From positions 82,316 through 146,315 of the forward strand of contig NZ_JJMW01000064.1 in NCBI RefSeq assembly GCF_000714435.1: a DNA stretch of 64,000 nucleotides. The letters are read 5' to 3'. A program made the translations under genes and the position numbers. This DNA is from Exiguobacterium alkaliphilum 12/1 (GTDB taxonomy: Bacteria > Bacillota > Bacilli > Exiguobacteriales > Exiguobacteriaceae). Positions 25,115-34,018 of the stretch are shown one piece after another. The first letter of the stretch is position 1, and every line of letters begins with the position of its first letter. Below the pieces are notes generated by a model that saw only the letters and a program-made list of their open reading frames with translations, did not search any database and was not told where the DNA came from.

Positions 25115-27133
25115 ATGTTACTAAATGAAAAAAGCAAACGGATTATCCAAGTTCTCATGCATGAGAACGACGTGACGTTACCATTGCTCACGTTGATGTT
25201 GCCGTATTCAAAACGGACGATTGAATATGAATTGGAACGGATTCAGCAGTGGCTGAGCGATCGCGATTTGCCACGTCTAGAGATGGAAGGGACGTCGATT
25301 CGACTGCTCGACGACCCACGCATTCAGGAGCAGGTCGAACGGGCCGAGCTACTCTTCTCTGAAGATGAACGCGAACTGTTAATCATCTTTTACACGTTGA
25401 CGACAGACGAGTTTTTGTCGGGCGTCCATTATCAACAGCTGCTCGACGTCTCGAAGTTCACGGTGCAAGAGAGTTTGAACGCCGTCAAGGCGAGTGCCGC
25501 CCAGTTCGGGCTCGACTTCGCCTATACGCGGCGTACTGGTTATCACATCAACGGACATCCGCAGACGATTGCCCTCTACTTGTATCGGGCGGTCGAACGT
25601 TTGGTCGAGCTGTCGACGAAAGAGCGGTTGATTAGTGCCGTCATCGACACGTGGCAGACCGACCGCGACCGTTTAATCAAACAGATTGAGTCGTATGAAC
25701 AGCTACACCAGTTTCGTTTTGTCGAAAGCCATCGCGAGAAGCTCGCTTACTTTTTGTTGCTCGGTAGCCGACTCGCCCGGACGGAAGCGCATGACGAGGA
25801 AGACGTGATATTGTTCGAGAACACGGATGAATCGCTACGAGAACATTTTAACCAAGTGCCTCATTTATGGGTCACGCTCGACATGCTCGTCAAGAGCGGG
25901 CCAAAAATAGAAGAGGAGATGGACGCGAACGTCCAGCAAGATTTGTCGCTCGTCATGATGGAAGTCATCGAACGGTTCGAGGCGTTGAGCTGTACGTTCA
26001 TCATCGAACGTGAGGCGTTATGTGAGAAGCTCGTCCTTCATTCGAAGGCCACGCTCCAGCGTGTGTACACCGGCCTCGAGGCGCCTCGGGAGCTTGAGCG
26101 CTATGTGATGAAAGAACATCAAGTCTTGAACGTGCTCGTCGACAAGTCGCTCGAGCCGTTTCGGAAACGAATCGACAAGGTGATTCCGAAACACGAAGTG
26201 ATGTACTATACGCTTCACTTCGCGGCGCATCTCCATCGTCAAGGACAGCACTTAGATGACAAGATGAAGGCCATCGTCGTCTGTCCGAGCGGGGTGAGCG
26301 TCTCGCATATGCTCGATCATATCCTGAAAAACCAGTTCCCGGAGTTCGTGTTCTTGCCACCGATTTCACAGCGTGACGTGGAGCGGTTCGCGCCACTTGT
26401 CGACATCGTCTTCACGACGGTGCCGCTCCCGCGTGACGTGCAACGGGTCGCACACGTCATGCTCGTCCCGACGTTGCCGACACGGCTCGAACAAGTCGCC
26501 TTGAAGCGAGAAATCGGAAAGCGCTTCTTTCACAACGTACAAGAGGTTCCGCTCCAACTCGATGACGTGATGCACGTGATTGAGAAGCACGCGACGGTTA
26601 CGAATGAACGGCAACTGAGACGAGAGCTTCGGGCGTTGCTCAATCCGAATCAAAACCCGATGAGGTCAGAGGGGGAACAACCAGTGTTAAATGAATTGAT
26701 TACGCACGACAACGTGCAGTTGATGGAACGTGCAAGTGATTGGCAAGAGGCGATCCGCCTCGCGGCCCGGCCGCTTGAAGTAACCGGCGCGATTGAGACG
26801 CGTTATGTTGAGACGATGATTGACAACGTGGAACAGCATGGCCCGTATATCGTGTTGATGCCGGACGTGGCCATTCCGCACGCTCGTCCTGAAGACGGGG
26901 TCCGCGAGCTCGGCATGAGCGTCTTAAAACTGACAGAACCGGTCGTCTTTCCGACCGACAAGCCCGTCCGTCTCTTCTTCGTCCTCGCGGCGATCGATCA
27001 GACGACACATTTAAAAGCGCTAGCACAACTGACAGAGCTGCTCGGTAACGGTACCGATTTGTCAGAAGTATTACACGCCGAATCGATTGAACAAATGTTA
27101 CAAGTCATCACTAAATATTCGGAGGAGGAATAA
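25115..27133 (+). CDS. PRD-containing transcriptional regulator with EIIB- and EIIA-like domains
   Basis: BglG/MtlR-type regulator, 672 residues, probably controlling the adjacent ascorbate-type PTS genes. Order: N-terminal helix-turn-helix region (1-80), two PTS regulation domains with phosphorylatable His (about 170-390, including YTLHFAAHLHRQ), a GatB-like EIIB domain with Cys (IVVCPSGVSVSHML) and a C-terminal EIIA domain (about 520-672) with active-site His in PDVAIPHARPEDG. No separate EIIA gene is seen, so the fused domain may serve the transporter. AGGAGG precedes the ATG and a cre site lies upstream. Confidence 0.88.
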   Translation: MLLNEKSKRIIQVLMHENDVTLPLLTLMLPYSKRTIEYELERIQQWLSDRDLPRLEMEGTSIRLLDDPRIQEQVERAELLFSEDERELLIIFYTLTTDEFLSGVHYQQLLDVSKFTVQESLNAVKASAAQFGLDFAYTRRTGYHINGHPQTIALYLYRAVERLVELSTKERLISAVIDTWQTDRDRLIKQIESYEQLHQFRFVESHREKLAYFLLLGSRLARTEAHDEEDVILFENTDESLREHFNQVPHLWVTLDMLVKSGPKIEEEMDANVQQDLSLVMMEVIERFEALSCTFIIEREALCEKLVLHSKATLQRVYTGLEAPRELERYVMKEHQVLNVLVDKSLEPFRKRIDKVIPKHEVMYYTLHFAAHLHRQGQHLDDKMKAIVVCPSGVSVSHMLDHILKNQFPEFVFLPPISQRDVERFAPLVDIVFTTVPLPRDVQRVAHVMLVPTLPTRLEQVALKREIGKRFFHNVQEVPLQLDDVMHVIEKHATVTNERQLRRELRALLNPNQNPMRSEGEQPVLNELITHDNVQLMERASDWQEAIRLAARPLEVTGAIETRYVETMIDNVEQHGPYIVLMPDVAIPHARPEDGVRELGMSVLKLTEPVVFPTDKPVRLFFVLAAIDQTTHLKALAQLTELLGNGTDLSEVLHAESIEQMLQVITKYSEEE

Positions 27134-27136
27134 ATC

Positions 27137-27403
27137 ATGAAAAAGATTTTAGTAGTATGCGGGAACGGGTTAGGATCAAGTTTCATCATGGAGTTGAACG
27201 TGAAAAAAGCGCTCGAACAGATGGGGAAAGAAGCGGAAGTGTCGCACACGGACATCGCCACGGCTCGGACGGAACCGGCGGATATTTACCTCGGCGCAAA
27301 AGACATCATCACGACGTTAGATGACGGGACGCGGACAATCGTCGCACTCGAGAACGTGATGGATATCGAACAGATCAAAGCTCACTTGAGCGACAAGCTG
27401 TAA
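27137..27403 (+). CDS. ulaB: PTS ascorbate-type EIIB component
   Basis: Cytoplasmic phosphotransferase subunit, 88 residues, similar to UlaB/SgaB. It receives phosphate on Cys8 in the P-loop-like ILVVCGNGLGSS. GGAGGAGG precedes the ATG, only 3 bases after the regulator stop. The partner EIIC follows. Substrate class (ascorbate or another sugar acid) is inferred from EIIB/EIIC family. Confidence 0.86.
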   Translation: MKKILVVCGNGLGSSFIMELNVKKALEQMGKEAEVSHTDIATARTEPADIYLGAKDIITTLDDGTRTIVALENVMDIEQIKAHLSDKL

Positions 27404-27437
27404 GTGATTATTTCGGGACGGTAAGGGGGAACAACGT

Positions 27438-28699
27438 ATGCTTGATTTGATAATGCGAGATATATTGGGAACACCAGCGATTCTGGTCGGGTTGTTTGCG
27501 CTGATCGGCCTCATGCTTCAAAAGAAAGACGTCGCGTCCGTCGTTTCAGGGACGTTGAAGACGATCATGGGATTCGTCATCATCGGGGCCGGGGCCGGTG
27601 TCATTATCGCCGCGCTCGACATCTTTGGACGGATGTTCGATGAGGCGTTCAGTATTCGCGGGGTCATCCCGAACAACGAGGCGATCGTCGCCGTCGCTCA
27701 AGACGCGTTCGGTGTCGAGACGGCGATGATCATGGTGTTCGGGATGATTATGAACATCGTCTTGGCTCGTTTCACCCCGTTCAAGTATATTTTCTTGACG
27801 GGTCACCATACGCTCTTCATGGCGAGCTTGCTCGCTGCGATTCTTTCGGTATCGGGACTTGAAGGCGTCATGCTCGTCGCCGTCGGCTCGGTGCTACTCG
27901 GATTGTGTATGGTGCTCTTCCCGGCGCTCTTGCAACCGTTCGTCCGTCAAATCACGGGATCGGACGACTTTGCGGTCGGACACTTCGGTTCACTTGGGTA
28001 TTTCGTCTCTGGGACGATCGGGAAATATGCCGGGAACAAAGAGCATTCAACGGAACAGATTAAAGTACCGAAACAGCTTGGTTTCCTTCGCGATACGTCA
28101 GTCGCCGTCTCCTTGACGATGACGCTCTTGTTCATCGTCGTCGCCTTGTTCGCCGGTCCGGCGTTCATTGAAAGTGAACTTTCAGGCGGATCGAACTATA
28201 TCGTCTTCTCGGTCATTCAAGCAATCACGTTTGCGGCGGGTGTCTATATCGTCCTCGCGGGTGTCCGGATGTTGATCGCGGAAATCGTGCCTGCGTTCAA
28301 AGGGATTGCCGACAAGATGGTACCAAACGCCAAACCGGCGCTCGATTGTCCGACGGTCTTCCCGTTCGCACCGAACGCCGTCATCATCGGCTTCTTGGCG
28401 AGCTTCACGGCCGGATTGATTGCGATGTTCTTCTTGCCGCTCTTCGGGCTCGCGGTCATCGTCCCAGGTCTAGTGCCACACTTCTTCACTGGGGCAACGG
28501 CCGGGGTGTTCGGGAACGCGACCGGCGGACGGCGTGTGCCTTGCTCGGTGCGTTTGCGAACGGGTTATTGATTTCCTTCTTGCCAGCACTATTGTTGCCG
28601 CTCCTCGGAAATCTCGGGTTCGAGAGTACGACGTTCGGCGACTCCGACTTCGCGCTCGTCGGGATTCTAATCAGCTGGTTCGTCTCGCTCTTCACGTGA
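27438..28699 (+). pseudogene. ulaA: PTS ascorbate-type EIIC permease, frameshifted
   Basis: UlaA/SgaT-family membrane permease. The first 370 codons read normally with family motifs (LTGHHTLFMASLLAAILS, GVFGNATGGRR), then the frame runs to a premature stop at 28571. The natural continuation, GALLGAFANGLLISF through WFVSLFT, is in the -1-restored frame and ends at 28699. One missing G in CGGCGTGTGCC (about 28530-28540; CGTGGTGCC expected) explains it. With the base restored the product would be about 420 residues, normal for the shorter members. True mutation or sequencing error cannot be told apart. Confidence 0.88.
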
Positions 28700-28709
28700 G
28701 GCGCATGAG

Positions 28710-28741
28710 AAAAGCCGTCCCTTTCAAAGGGGACGGCTTTT
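28710..28741. terminator. Bidirectional terminator after the PTS locus
   Basis: AAAAGCCGTCCC / GGGACGGCTTTT with T tracts on both strands; also serves the convergent 95-aa gene. Confidence 0.9.
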
Positions 28742-28743
28742 CG

Positions 28744-29031
28744 TCAGGCGTTCGAGGCCAATTTGATTTTTTGTCGTTTCAGCTTGTGCAGTAACCAGGC
28801 ATGGAGCACGTCACAAGAGTGGTGAGGCAAGGTCAGTTCCACGAGCGGGTTCGTCTGACCGAATATAGTGAAGCGCGAATGGTCCTCGTCGAGCATCGAG
28901 ACTTGAATATCGGTCGCTTCTTGGAGCGAAATTCGTTGCTCGCCGGCAATGGCATCTTTTAATTTCAGCATTTTTCCATTCGTCGCAAACTTGGTGAACG
29001 AAGAGATTCCCTGTACTTTCAGTTGTTCCAT
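28744..29031 (-). CDS. Hypothetical protein, 95 aa
   Basis: Soluble protein beginning MEQLKVQGISSFTKFATNGK, with a strand-rich middle (RFTIFGQTNPLVELTLP) and a helical C-terminus (DVLHAWLLHKLKRQ). The pattern resembles a short PH-like or beta-barrel domain but I do not recognise a family. The ribosome-binding site (GGATAG) is weak. The 273 bases upstream hold AT-rich DNA, a TATACT on the minus strand and no other gene. Confidence 0.6.
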   Translation of the reverse strand: MEQLKVQGISSFTKFATNGKMLKLKDAIAGEQRISLQEATDIQVSMLDEDHSRFTIFGQTNPLVELTLPHHSCDVLHAWLLHKLKRQKIKLASNA

Positions 29032-29252
29032 TTCGTGTATCTATCCATCTGCGTGATGAATAGATTTTCACCTCGCTTTCTCTATATTGCCTTCGCTTCC
29101 TCGAGAAGGTTATTCCTAGTATAACGCCCTGTCCCAAAAAGAAAAGAGTCAATTTAACGAAAAATTTAGACAATTTGTTATCAAAATTTAAAAATAGTAT
29201 TTATGCGCCGGCCCGATGCGGTTTCAAGTAGATTTTGCCTGCCCGCAATAAC

Positions 29253-29281
29253 AAAAAAGAACCTAAAACATGAAGGCTCTT
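29253..29281 (-). terminator. Terminator of the 243-aa gene
   Basis: On the minus strand AAGAGCC / GGTTCTT followed by TTTT. Confidence 0.7.
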
Positions 29282-29304
29282 GTCTGTTCGGTACATCGAT
29301 GAAC

Positions 29305-30036
29305 TTAAAACCGCTCGATTTCCCATGTGCGGCGTCGATACGTCAATTGGCCTTTGAGCGCAATCGATTCTTTCTTCGCGTCGAAGTCTTCTTCTAACAC
29401 CGACATGTCCTCGTAACGGCCCGCCACGTAGAAGGAAATGGTGATATAGCGATTGAACAAGCTCCGTTTCGTATGGTCGAAGTCGATAATCAACCCTTGC
29501 GGGGCAAGGGTGAGCAATTCATCGATGACTTGGAGCGGAATCGGGACGAAGCTGATGTTTCGGATGTCACGGTCGAGTTTGCTCTGAAGCACGCTTTGAA
29601 GAAAACGATTGATCGAGGCCCAATCTCTTATGTATAGGCTACTATGTCGATCGTTCGCTTCGTTGAAGAAAGCAATCTCGTTTTGAATCGAGTGAAGAAA
29701 CGGCGTTTTCAACCCTCGTTCCATATGGCTTAAAAACAGAATCTCGGCAATCTCGTGGTCCGATAACGATTCGAGCACATGATAGTCCGGAAAGTCGATG
29801 GCGGTGAACGTCGTCTGATTGTTTAAATATCGTGATGAAAACGTGGCGAGTTCATGCGCCTCGATATAACGGAAACGGGTCCGCGTCGATTGGCGCATCC
29901 CTTTGACGTCCGTTCGGCAGATAATCATCGGGCGAGCGAGCGAGAGCGCCTCGGCGACATCGCTCAACGTTACGCCGTGCAGTGTGAAACGTTGTAATTC
30001 CCGGTCTTGTTTCATGTAGAATAACTGTTTTGACAT
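29305..30036 (-). CDS. Hypothetical protein, 243 aa
   Basis: Not recognised. A soluble protein with no signal peptide or membrane segment. Visible blocks: a small N-terminal domain (TLSDVAEALSLARPMIICR), a middle helical region (LESLSDHEIAEILFLSHMERG) and a C-terminal strand-rich part (ITISFYVAGRYEDMSVLEED). GAGGGGAT precedes the ATG and a terminator follows, so it appears to be expressed alone. The composition is typical of the genome. Confidence 0.7.
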   Translation of the reverse strand: MSKQLFYMKQDRELQRFTLHGVTLSDVAEALSLARPMIICRTDVKGMRQSTRTRFRYIEAHELATFSSRYLNNQTTFTAIDFPDYHVLESLSDHEIAEILFLSHMERGLKTPFLHSIQNEIAFFNEANDRHSSLYIRDWASINRFLQSVLQSKLDRDIRNISFVPIPLQVIDELLTLAPQGLIIDFDHTKRSLFNRYITISFYVAGRYEDMSVLEEDFDAKKESIALKGQLTYRRRTWEIERF

Positions 30037-30177
30037 GTTTATCCCCTCAGTTCGAAGTCGCTTTCCTTAATTTTAGCAAATCCATTTCCGGTACGCCATG
30101 TTCGAGAGGGTTGAACTGACGATTTTGGAGGAAAACAAGCTATAATTGAAAAAAGGATAAAGAAAGGCGGGTTCATT

Positions 30178-30750
30178 ATGTGGGGGTTAAAGAAAAGTTT
30201 TCCGGAGCTCGCTACGAATCGCTTCACGCTGAGAGAGCTTGAACCTCGTGATGCCCGGGCGCTCTATACGATTTTGTCGACCGAGGACGTCATGCGATAC
30301 TACGGGTCCGACCCGCTCCTTGCCGTCTATGAAGCAAAGAACGTCATCGCCTATTTCAAAGACCAGTTCCAGCAAGGCAAAGCGATCCGTTGGGCCATTT
30401 GCGACCGTGTGACCGACGAGCTGGTCGGGACGATTGGCTTCCATAATTGGACCCCGCAATATTACCGGGCCGAGATTGGCTTTGAAGTCGCGAAGAGTCA
30501 TTGGCGCCAGGGTGTGGCGCACGAGGCGGCGACGGCCGTCATCAACCACGGGTTCAACGAGTTCAAGTTTCATCGCATCTCGGCACTCGTCGCCCCGGAG
30601 AATGACGGGTCGAATCGATTGGTTCAAAAACTTGGCTTCACCGAAGAAGGGTTGCTCCATGACTATGCGTATAGTCATGGACGATTCATGGATTTGACGA
30701 TGTACCGGTTGTTACGAGACGAGTGGGTGATGAGGGGGGAACGAGGATGA
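30178..30750 (+). CDS. GNAT acetyltransferase, RimJ/RimL type
   Basis: N-acetyltransferase of about 190 residues resembling ribosomal-protein alanine acetyltransferases. Family blocks: TNRFTLRELEPRDARALY, AEIGFEVAKSHWRQGVAHEA (acetyl-CoA binding site) and the LVQKLGFTEEGLLHDYAY C-terminal motif. Substrate unknown. The ATG is preceded by AAAGGCGGG. Its stop overlaps the start of the alpha/beta hydrolase gene (ATGA), and the FMN reductase follows; the three form an operon. Confidence 0.88.
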   Translation: MWGLKKSFPELATNRFTLRELEPRDARALYTILSTEDVMRYYGSDPLLAVYEAKNVIAYFKDQFQQGKAIRWAICDRVTDELVGTIGFHNWTPQYYRAEIGFEVAKSHWRQGVAHEAATAVINHGFNEFKFHRISALVAPENDGSNRLVQKLGFTEEGLLHDYAYSHGRFMDLTMYRLLRDEWVMRGERG

Positions 30751-31463
30751 ACGTCGTATTGTTGCACGGGTTATGTGGATCGCCGGATTATTTCGATGCG
30801 CTCGAGCCGCTCCTTGAGGCGGAGGTGTATGCGTTGACGTTGCCGGGCCATAACGGACAAGTTGGCGGACCGGAGACGATGGATGCGTTTGCGGATTGGG
30901 TGATCGAAGAAATTCGATTGCGGGACATCGCGCGCCCGGTCGTGCTCGGCCACTCGTTCGGTGGCTATATCACGACGAACTTGCTGCGCCGGTATCCGGA
31001 CGAATTGTCGGGCTTCGGTTTGATTCATTCGACCGCCGCTTCGGATACGGACGAGGCAAGGGAAAAGCGCAATCAAGCAATCGAGCGCGTCGTTGAAGAA
31101 GGGGTCGTTCCGTTTATCGACACGATGATTCCGAGCGTGTTCGCAAAGGATTCCGCTGAAGCGCTTATCGAACGAGCGAAACAGATCGGCTACAAGATGT
31201 CGAAGGAAGGCATCATCTCGGCCCAACTCGCCATCCGAGACCGGGCCGATGAGACCGATACGGTGCGCCATACGGGCTTGCCGGGCCTATTCTTATATGG
31301 AAAGAAAGACCCGAACATGGATGAGGCGCGGGCGTTCCTCGGTGCCGAACGTCATACTTGCCGCAAACTTCCCGTCAGTCATATGGGGATGATGGAAGCA
31401 CCAGAAGAAGAGGCACGACTCATCAACGCTTGGCTTAAGGAGGAATTCCATGGAACCGTTTAA
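30747..31463 (+). CDS. Alpha/beta hydrolase
   Basis: A 238-residue alpha/beta hydrolase. The oxyanion region is LLHGLCGSPDYF, the nucleophile elbow is GHSFGG, the acid is probably Asp in YGKKDPN, and the catalytic His is in VSHMGMME. Substrate unknown; similar proteins act as carboxylesterases. The start overlaps the preceding stop by four bases with GGGGGGAACGAGG upstream. The stop lies 14 bases inside the FMN reductase frame. Confidence 0.87.
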   Translation: MNVVLLHGLCGSPDYFDALEPLLEAEVYALTLPGHNGQVGGPETMDAFADWVIEEIRLRDIARPVVLGHSFGGYITTNLLRRYPDELSGFGLIHSTAASDTDEAREKRNQAIERVVEEGVVPFIDTMIPSVFAKDSAEALIERAKQIGYKMSKEGIISAQLAIRDRADETDTVRHTGLPGLFLYGKKDPNMDEARAFLGAERHTCRKLPVSHMGMMEAPEEEARLINAWLKEEFHGTV

Positions 31464-32010
31464 ACTCGTCGCAGTATCGGGCAGCCTACGTAAAGCATCA
31501 TACAACACGGCGCTCTTGCACTCGATTATCGAACTTGCACGCGGTCGATTCGACATTTCGATTCACTCGATCGAACTGCCGCTATATAACGATGACTTAA
31601 TCGATCCGGATGAACCGGAAGCGGTCATCGCATTCAAACGAGCAGTGCGTGAAGCGGACGGGTTTCTCGTCGTCACGCCCGAATATAACCATAGCATCCC
31701 TGGCGTGCTGAAAAATGCGATCGACTGGCTCTCGCTCGAACCGGGTTCACCGCTCGGCGGTAAACCGGTTATGATTGCCGGCGCCTCGCCGGGCATCCTC
31801 GGGACGGCCCGTTGCCAAATCCACCTCCGTCAAGTATTTGCCACAAATAAGGCAAACGTTTTACCAGGAAACGAAATTTTCATTACGCATTGTAAAGAAA
31901 AGATTGGTACTGATGGATTGCATGATGAGAAGTCGATTGTTCAAATTCAAAAAGTGTTATCTGAGTATTACAATTGGATTGATTTTTGGAAGCGTCACGC
32001 AAAATCTTAA
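31450..32010 (+). CDS. NAD(P)H-dependent FMN reductase, mosaic composition
   Basis: Flavodoxin-like NADPH-dependent FMN/azo reductase, 186 residues. The FMN phosphate loop is SGSLRKASYNT and the isoalloxazine loop is TPEYNHSIPGVLKNAIDWL. AAGGAGG precedes the ATG, which overlaps the hydrolase gene. Composition changes abruptly inside the gene: codons up to about 31840 are GC-rich like the neighbours, after that the sequence is strongly AT-rich (for example 31861-31980). The frame is intact, so it may be a recombinant gene with a replaced 3' part. Confidence 0.88.
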   Translation: MEPFKLVAVSGSLRKASYNTALLHSIIELARGRFDISIHSIELPLYNDDLIDPDEPEAVIAFKRAVREADGFLVVTPEYNHSIPGVLKNAIDWLSLEPGSPLGGKPVMIAGASPGILGTARCQIHLRQVFATNKANVLPGNEIFITHCKEKIGTDGLHDEKSIVQIQKVLSEYYNWIDFWKRHAKS

Positions 32011-32078
32011 CTTGAACTCCCTTCATTTGTTTGATAGAAATGAATTGTGAAAACAAACACAAAGGGAGCGACTACAAC

Positions 32079-32318
32079 ATGGAAACGTATATTGAACTGT
32101 ACAACGGCGGCGAGTTAGAGGACCGGGCAGTCATCAATGACGGGATGACGTTCGGACGAGTGACGATTGTGGAGATGTTCTATCAGACGGGTCACATCTT
32201 TGGCTATGTGAAAGCTGATGGCGAGAAAACGTTCTTCCTCGAGCCAATCGCCGAAGACGATACGTTCACTGCCGAAGGCGAAACGTATTCACTCCAACAG
32301 TTCATCGCCCTATTCTAA
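32079..32318 (+). CDS. Small hypothetical protein, 79 aa
   Basis: Acidic soluble protein starting METYIELYNGGELEDRAVIN. AAAGGGAG precedes the ATG by about 11 bases. The FGYVKADGEKTFFLEP stretch suggests a small beta-rich fold. Not recognised. A strong terminator follows. The 68 bases between it and the FMN reductase are AT-rich like the 3' half of that gene. Confidence 0.7.
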   Translation: METYIELYNGGELEDRAVINDGMTFGRVTIVEMFYQTGHIFGYVKADGEKTFFLEPIAEDDTFTAEGETYSLQQFIALF

Positions 32319-32325
32319 CGTTCAC

Positions 32326-32354
32326 AAACGCAAGCGACTCGCTTGCGTTTTTTT
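32326..32354 (+). terminator. Terminator after the 79-aa gene
   Basis: AAACGCAAGCGA / CGCTTGCGTTT followed by TTTT. Confidence 0.9.
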
Positions 32355-32384
32355 GTCGTTTTCGTCACGATTGAGGGTGAGGTG

Positions 32385-33482
32385 ATGACAATGAAACTGA
32401 TAGCAATCGAACCGACGCCGAGCCCGAACAATCTGAAAATTATCGTCGAGCCAGCGTTCACAGGTAGAGGTGTCACGTATGACAAGGCGAGCACGGACGT
32501 CCCGGACGTCATTTCAGATATCGTTGCCCTGCGCGGCGTCAAGTCGGTCTATGCCGTCTCGGACTTTTTGGCAGTCGAGCGGCATCCGAAGCATGACTGG
32601 CACGACGTCATGAACGAGATTCGTCGCGCCTTCGGTGAAGACGTGCCAGAAGTGTCCGCCGCTCGGATGGCAGCGGATTACGAGCCGGTACATGTGTCGA
32701 TCCAGTTCATTTTAGACGTGCCGATGCAAATCAAGCTCGTCAAAGGGGACGAAGAGAAGCGAGTCGGCCTATCGAAACGTTTCGTCGATGCGGCGATTGA
32801 TGTGCAGGCACAAGTGAAAAATGTGATTCAAGACCGGCGCTGGGTCGAACAGGCACCGCGCTATGGTGAATTGGGAGACGTGGCGGACGTCGTCTTGGAG
32901 GAACTCGAGGCGGCGTACCCGCAAGACCGCGTGACGCGAATCGTCGCGCGCGCGTTCGGACGTGAGGCCGACTACGAGGCGAATGCGAACCGTTTGCAAT
33001 CCGATAACTGGAAAGAGCGATTGGCGTTTCTAGACGAACTCGAGATTGTCCCGGATAATATCGTCTATTTCCGACGTGCGCTCGAGGATAACGTGATGGC
33101 GATTCGCCGTCAAGCGGTCGTCATGATTGGGATGTTTGAAACGAACCGGGAAGAGTACGTCACGTATATCGAACAGGCACTCGTCGACTCATCGCCGATC
33201 GTGCGTCGTACAGCAGGGGACACCGTGTCCGACTGGGCGCTCCCGCAATCGCAACCTTCGATGATTGAAGCGTTGAAAGATAAGAGCAAGCTCGTCCGCT
33301 GGCGAGCGGCCCGCTTCTTGTTCGATTGTGGTGACGAACAAGCCGTACCGGCGTTGAGAATCGCTGAGGACGACGCCGAGTTCGAAGTGGCGCTCCAAGC
33401 GCGTTTGGCGAAAGAGCGGATCACGAGCGGCGAGACGGCACTCGGGACGGTATGGCAACAAATTTCGAATCGTGCGAAATAA
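32385..33482 (+). CDS. Conserved virulence factor C-like protein with HEAT-type repeats
   Basis: A 365-residue protein resembling the CvfC/YpgR family. The N-terminal 90 residues look like an Nfu N-terminal domain (EPTPSPNNLKIIVEP, GVKSVYAVSDFLAVER). The C-terminal half is made of alpha-helical HEAT-like repeats (ALEDNVMAIRRQAVVMIG, LVDSSPIVRRTAGDTVSDW, LKDKSKLVRWRAARFLFD). No enzymatic motif is visible; it may act as a scaffold in Fe-S or regulatory processes, which is inference. The start is MTMKLIAIE with GAGGG 7 bases upstream; the second ATG is nearly as good. Confidence 0.8.
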   Translation: MTMKLIAIEPTPSPNNLKIIVEPAFTGRGVTYDKASTDVPDVISDIVALRGVKSVYAVSDFLAVERHPKHDWHDVMNEIRRAFGEDVPEVSAARMAADYEPVHVSIQFILDVPMQIKLVKGDEEKRVGLSKRFVDAAIDVQAQVKNVIQDRRWVEQAPRYGELGDVADVVLEELEAAYPQDRVTRIVARAFGREADYEANANRLQSDNWKERLAFLDELEIVPDNIVYFRRALEDNVMAIRRQAVVMIGMFETNREEYVTYIEQALVDSSPIVRRTAGDTVSDWALPQSQPSMIEALKDKSKLVRWRAARFLFDCGDEQAVPALRIAEDDAEFEVALQARLAKERITSGETALGTVWQQISNRAK

Positions 33483-33614
33483 ATCATTCGACAACAAAGT
33501 TTCGTCATCTTTTACAAGAATAGGCAAAGGGAGGGGGACGAATTGCGTTCTTCCTCTCTTTTTCTATAGGAAAGAAGTCTCTAATTGAAAACGGTTAACA
33601 ATTCATTCCATACA

Positions 33615-33653
33615 TTCGACACGTTGTCGACTAGGTCGTTCGACCTGTCGAAC
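33615..33653. repeat. Two adjacent GTCGA-type inverted repeats
   Basis: TCGAC-N5-GTCGA (about 33617-33631) is followed by GTTCGAC-CT-GTCGAAC (33638-33653). They lie upstream of the 64-aa gene, before a TTGAAA box. Possible operator or hairpin; no known regulator assigned. Confidence 0.4.
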
Positions 33654-33723
33654 GATAAGACGTTATTTTTTTTGAAACGTTGCTACACTGAGTATATCTC
33701 ATATCGAAAAAGGAGCCATACTC

Positions 33724-33918
33724 ATGATGCTTTTTGCAGAAACACCCGAACTCGTAGCCTATAAGGAAGTGGTCGATGGCATCATCACCGTCATCTTTGA
33801 GTCAATCCATAGTGAGACGTTCTCGATCTCTGCACAAGTTCGTTCAGACATCGACGTCGCTGACTCGTTGTTCATGATTGGTTTACAACAATACGCTGAA
33901 ACGCTTCAAGTTTCATAA
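33724..33918 (+). CDS. Small hypothetical protein, 64 aa
   Basis: Starts MMLFAETPELVAYKEVVDGI and is soluble and acidic, with no membrane segment. AAAGGAG lies 8 bases before the first ATG. Own upstream region with inverted repeats and own terminator, so it is a separate unit. Not recognised. Confidence 0.68.
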   Translation: MMLFAETPELVAYKEVVDGIITVIFESIHSETFSISAQVRSDIDVADSLFMIGLQQYAETLQVS

Positions 33919-33949
33919 AAAAGGTAAATAATATTAGGAAATAGATTAC

Positions 33950-33994
33950 AAACGTCTGCACGAACGTATACACTAGTGCTATAGACGTTTTTTT
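33950..33994 (+). terminator. Terminator after the 64-aa gene
   Basis: AAACGTCT / AGACGTTT stem with a long 25-base loop followed by TTTT. Confidence 0.7.
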
Positions 33995-34018
33995 ATTTTT
34001 CAGAGGAGAGTGGGATAC

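Noticed and set aside
28346..28699. Apparent separate 117-codon gene at the end of the EIIC region
   Set aside because: Its C-terminal part is the natural continuation of the EIIC protein and its N-terminal part overlaps that protein in another frame; a single-base deletion explains it better.
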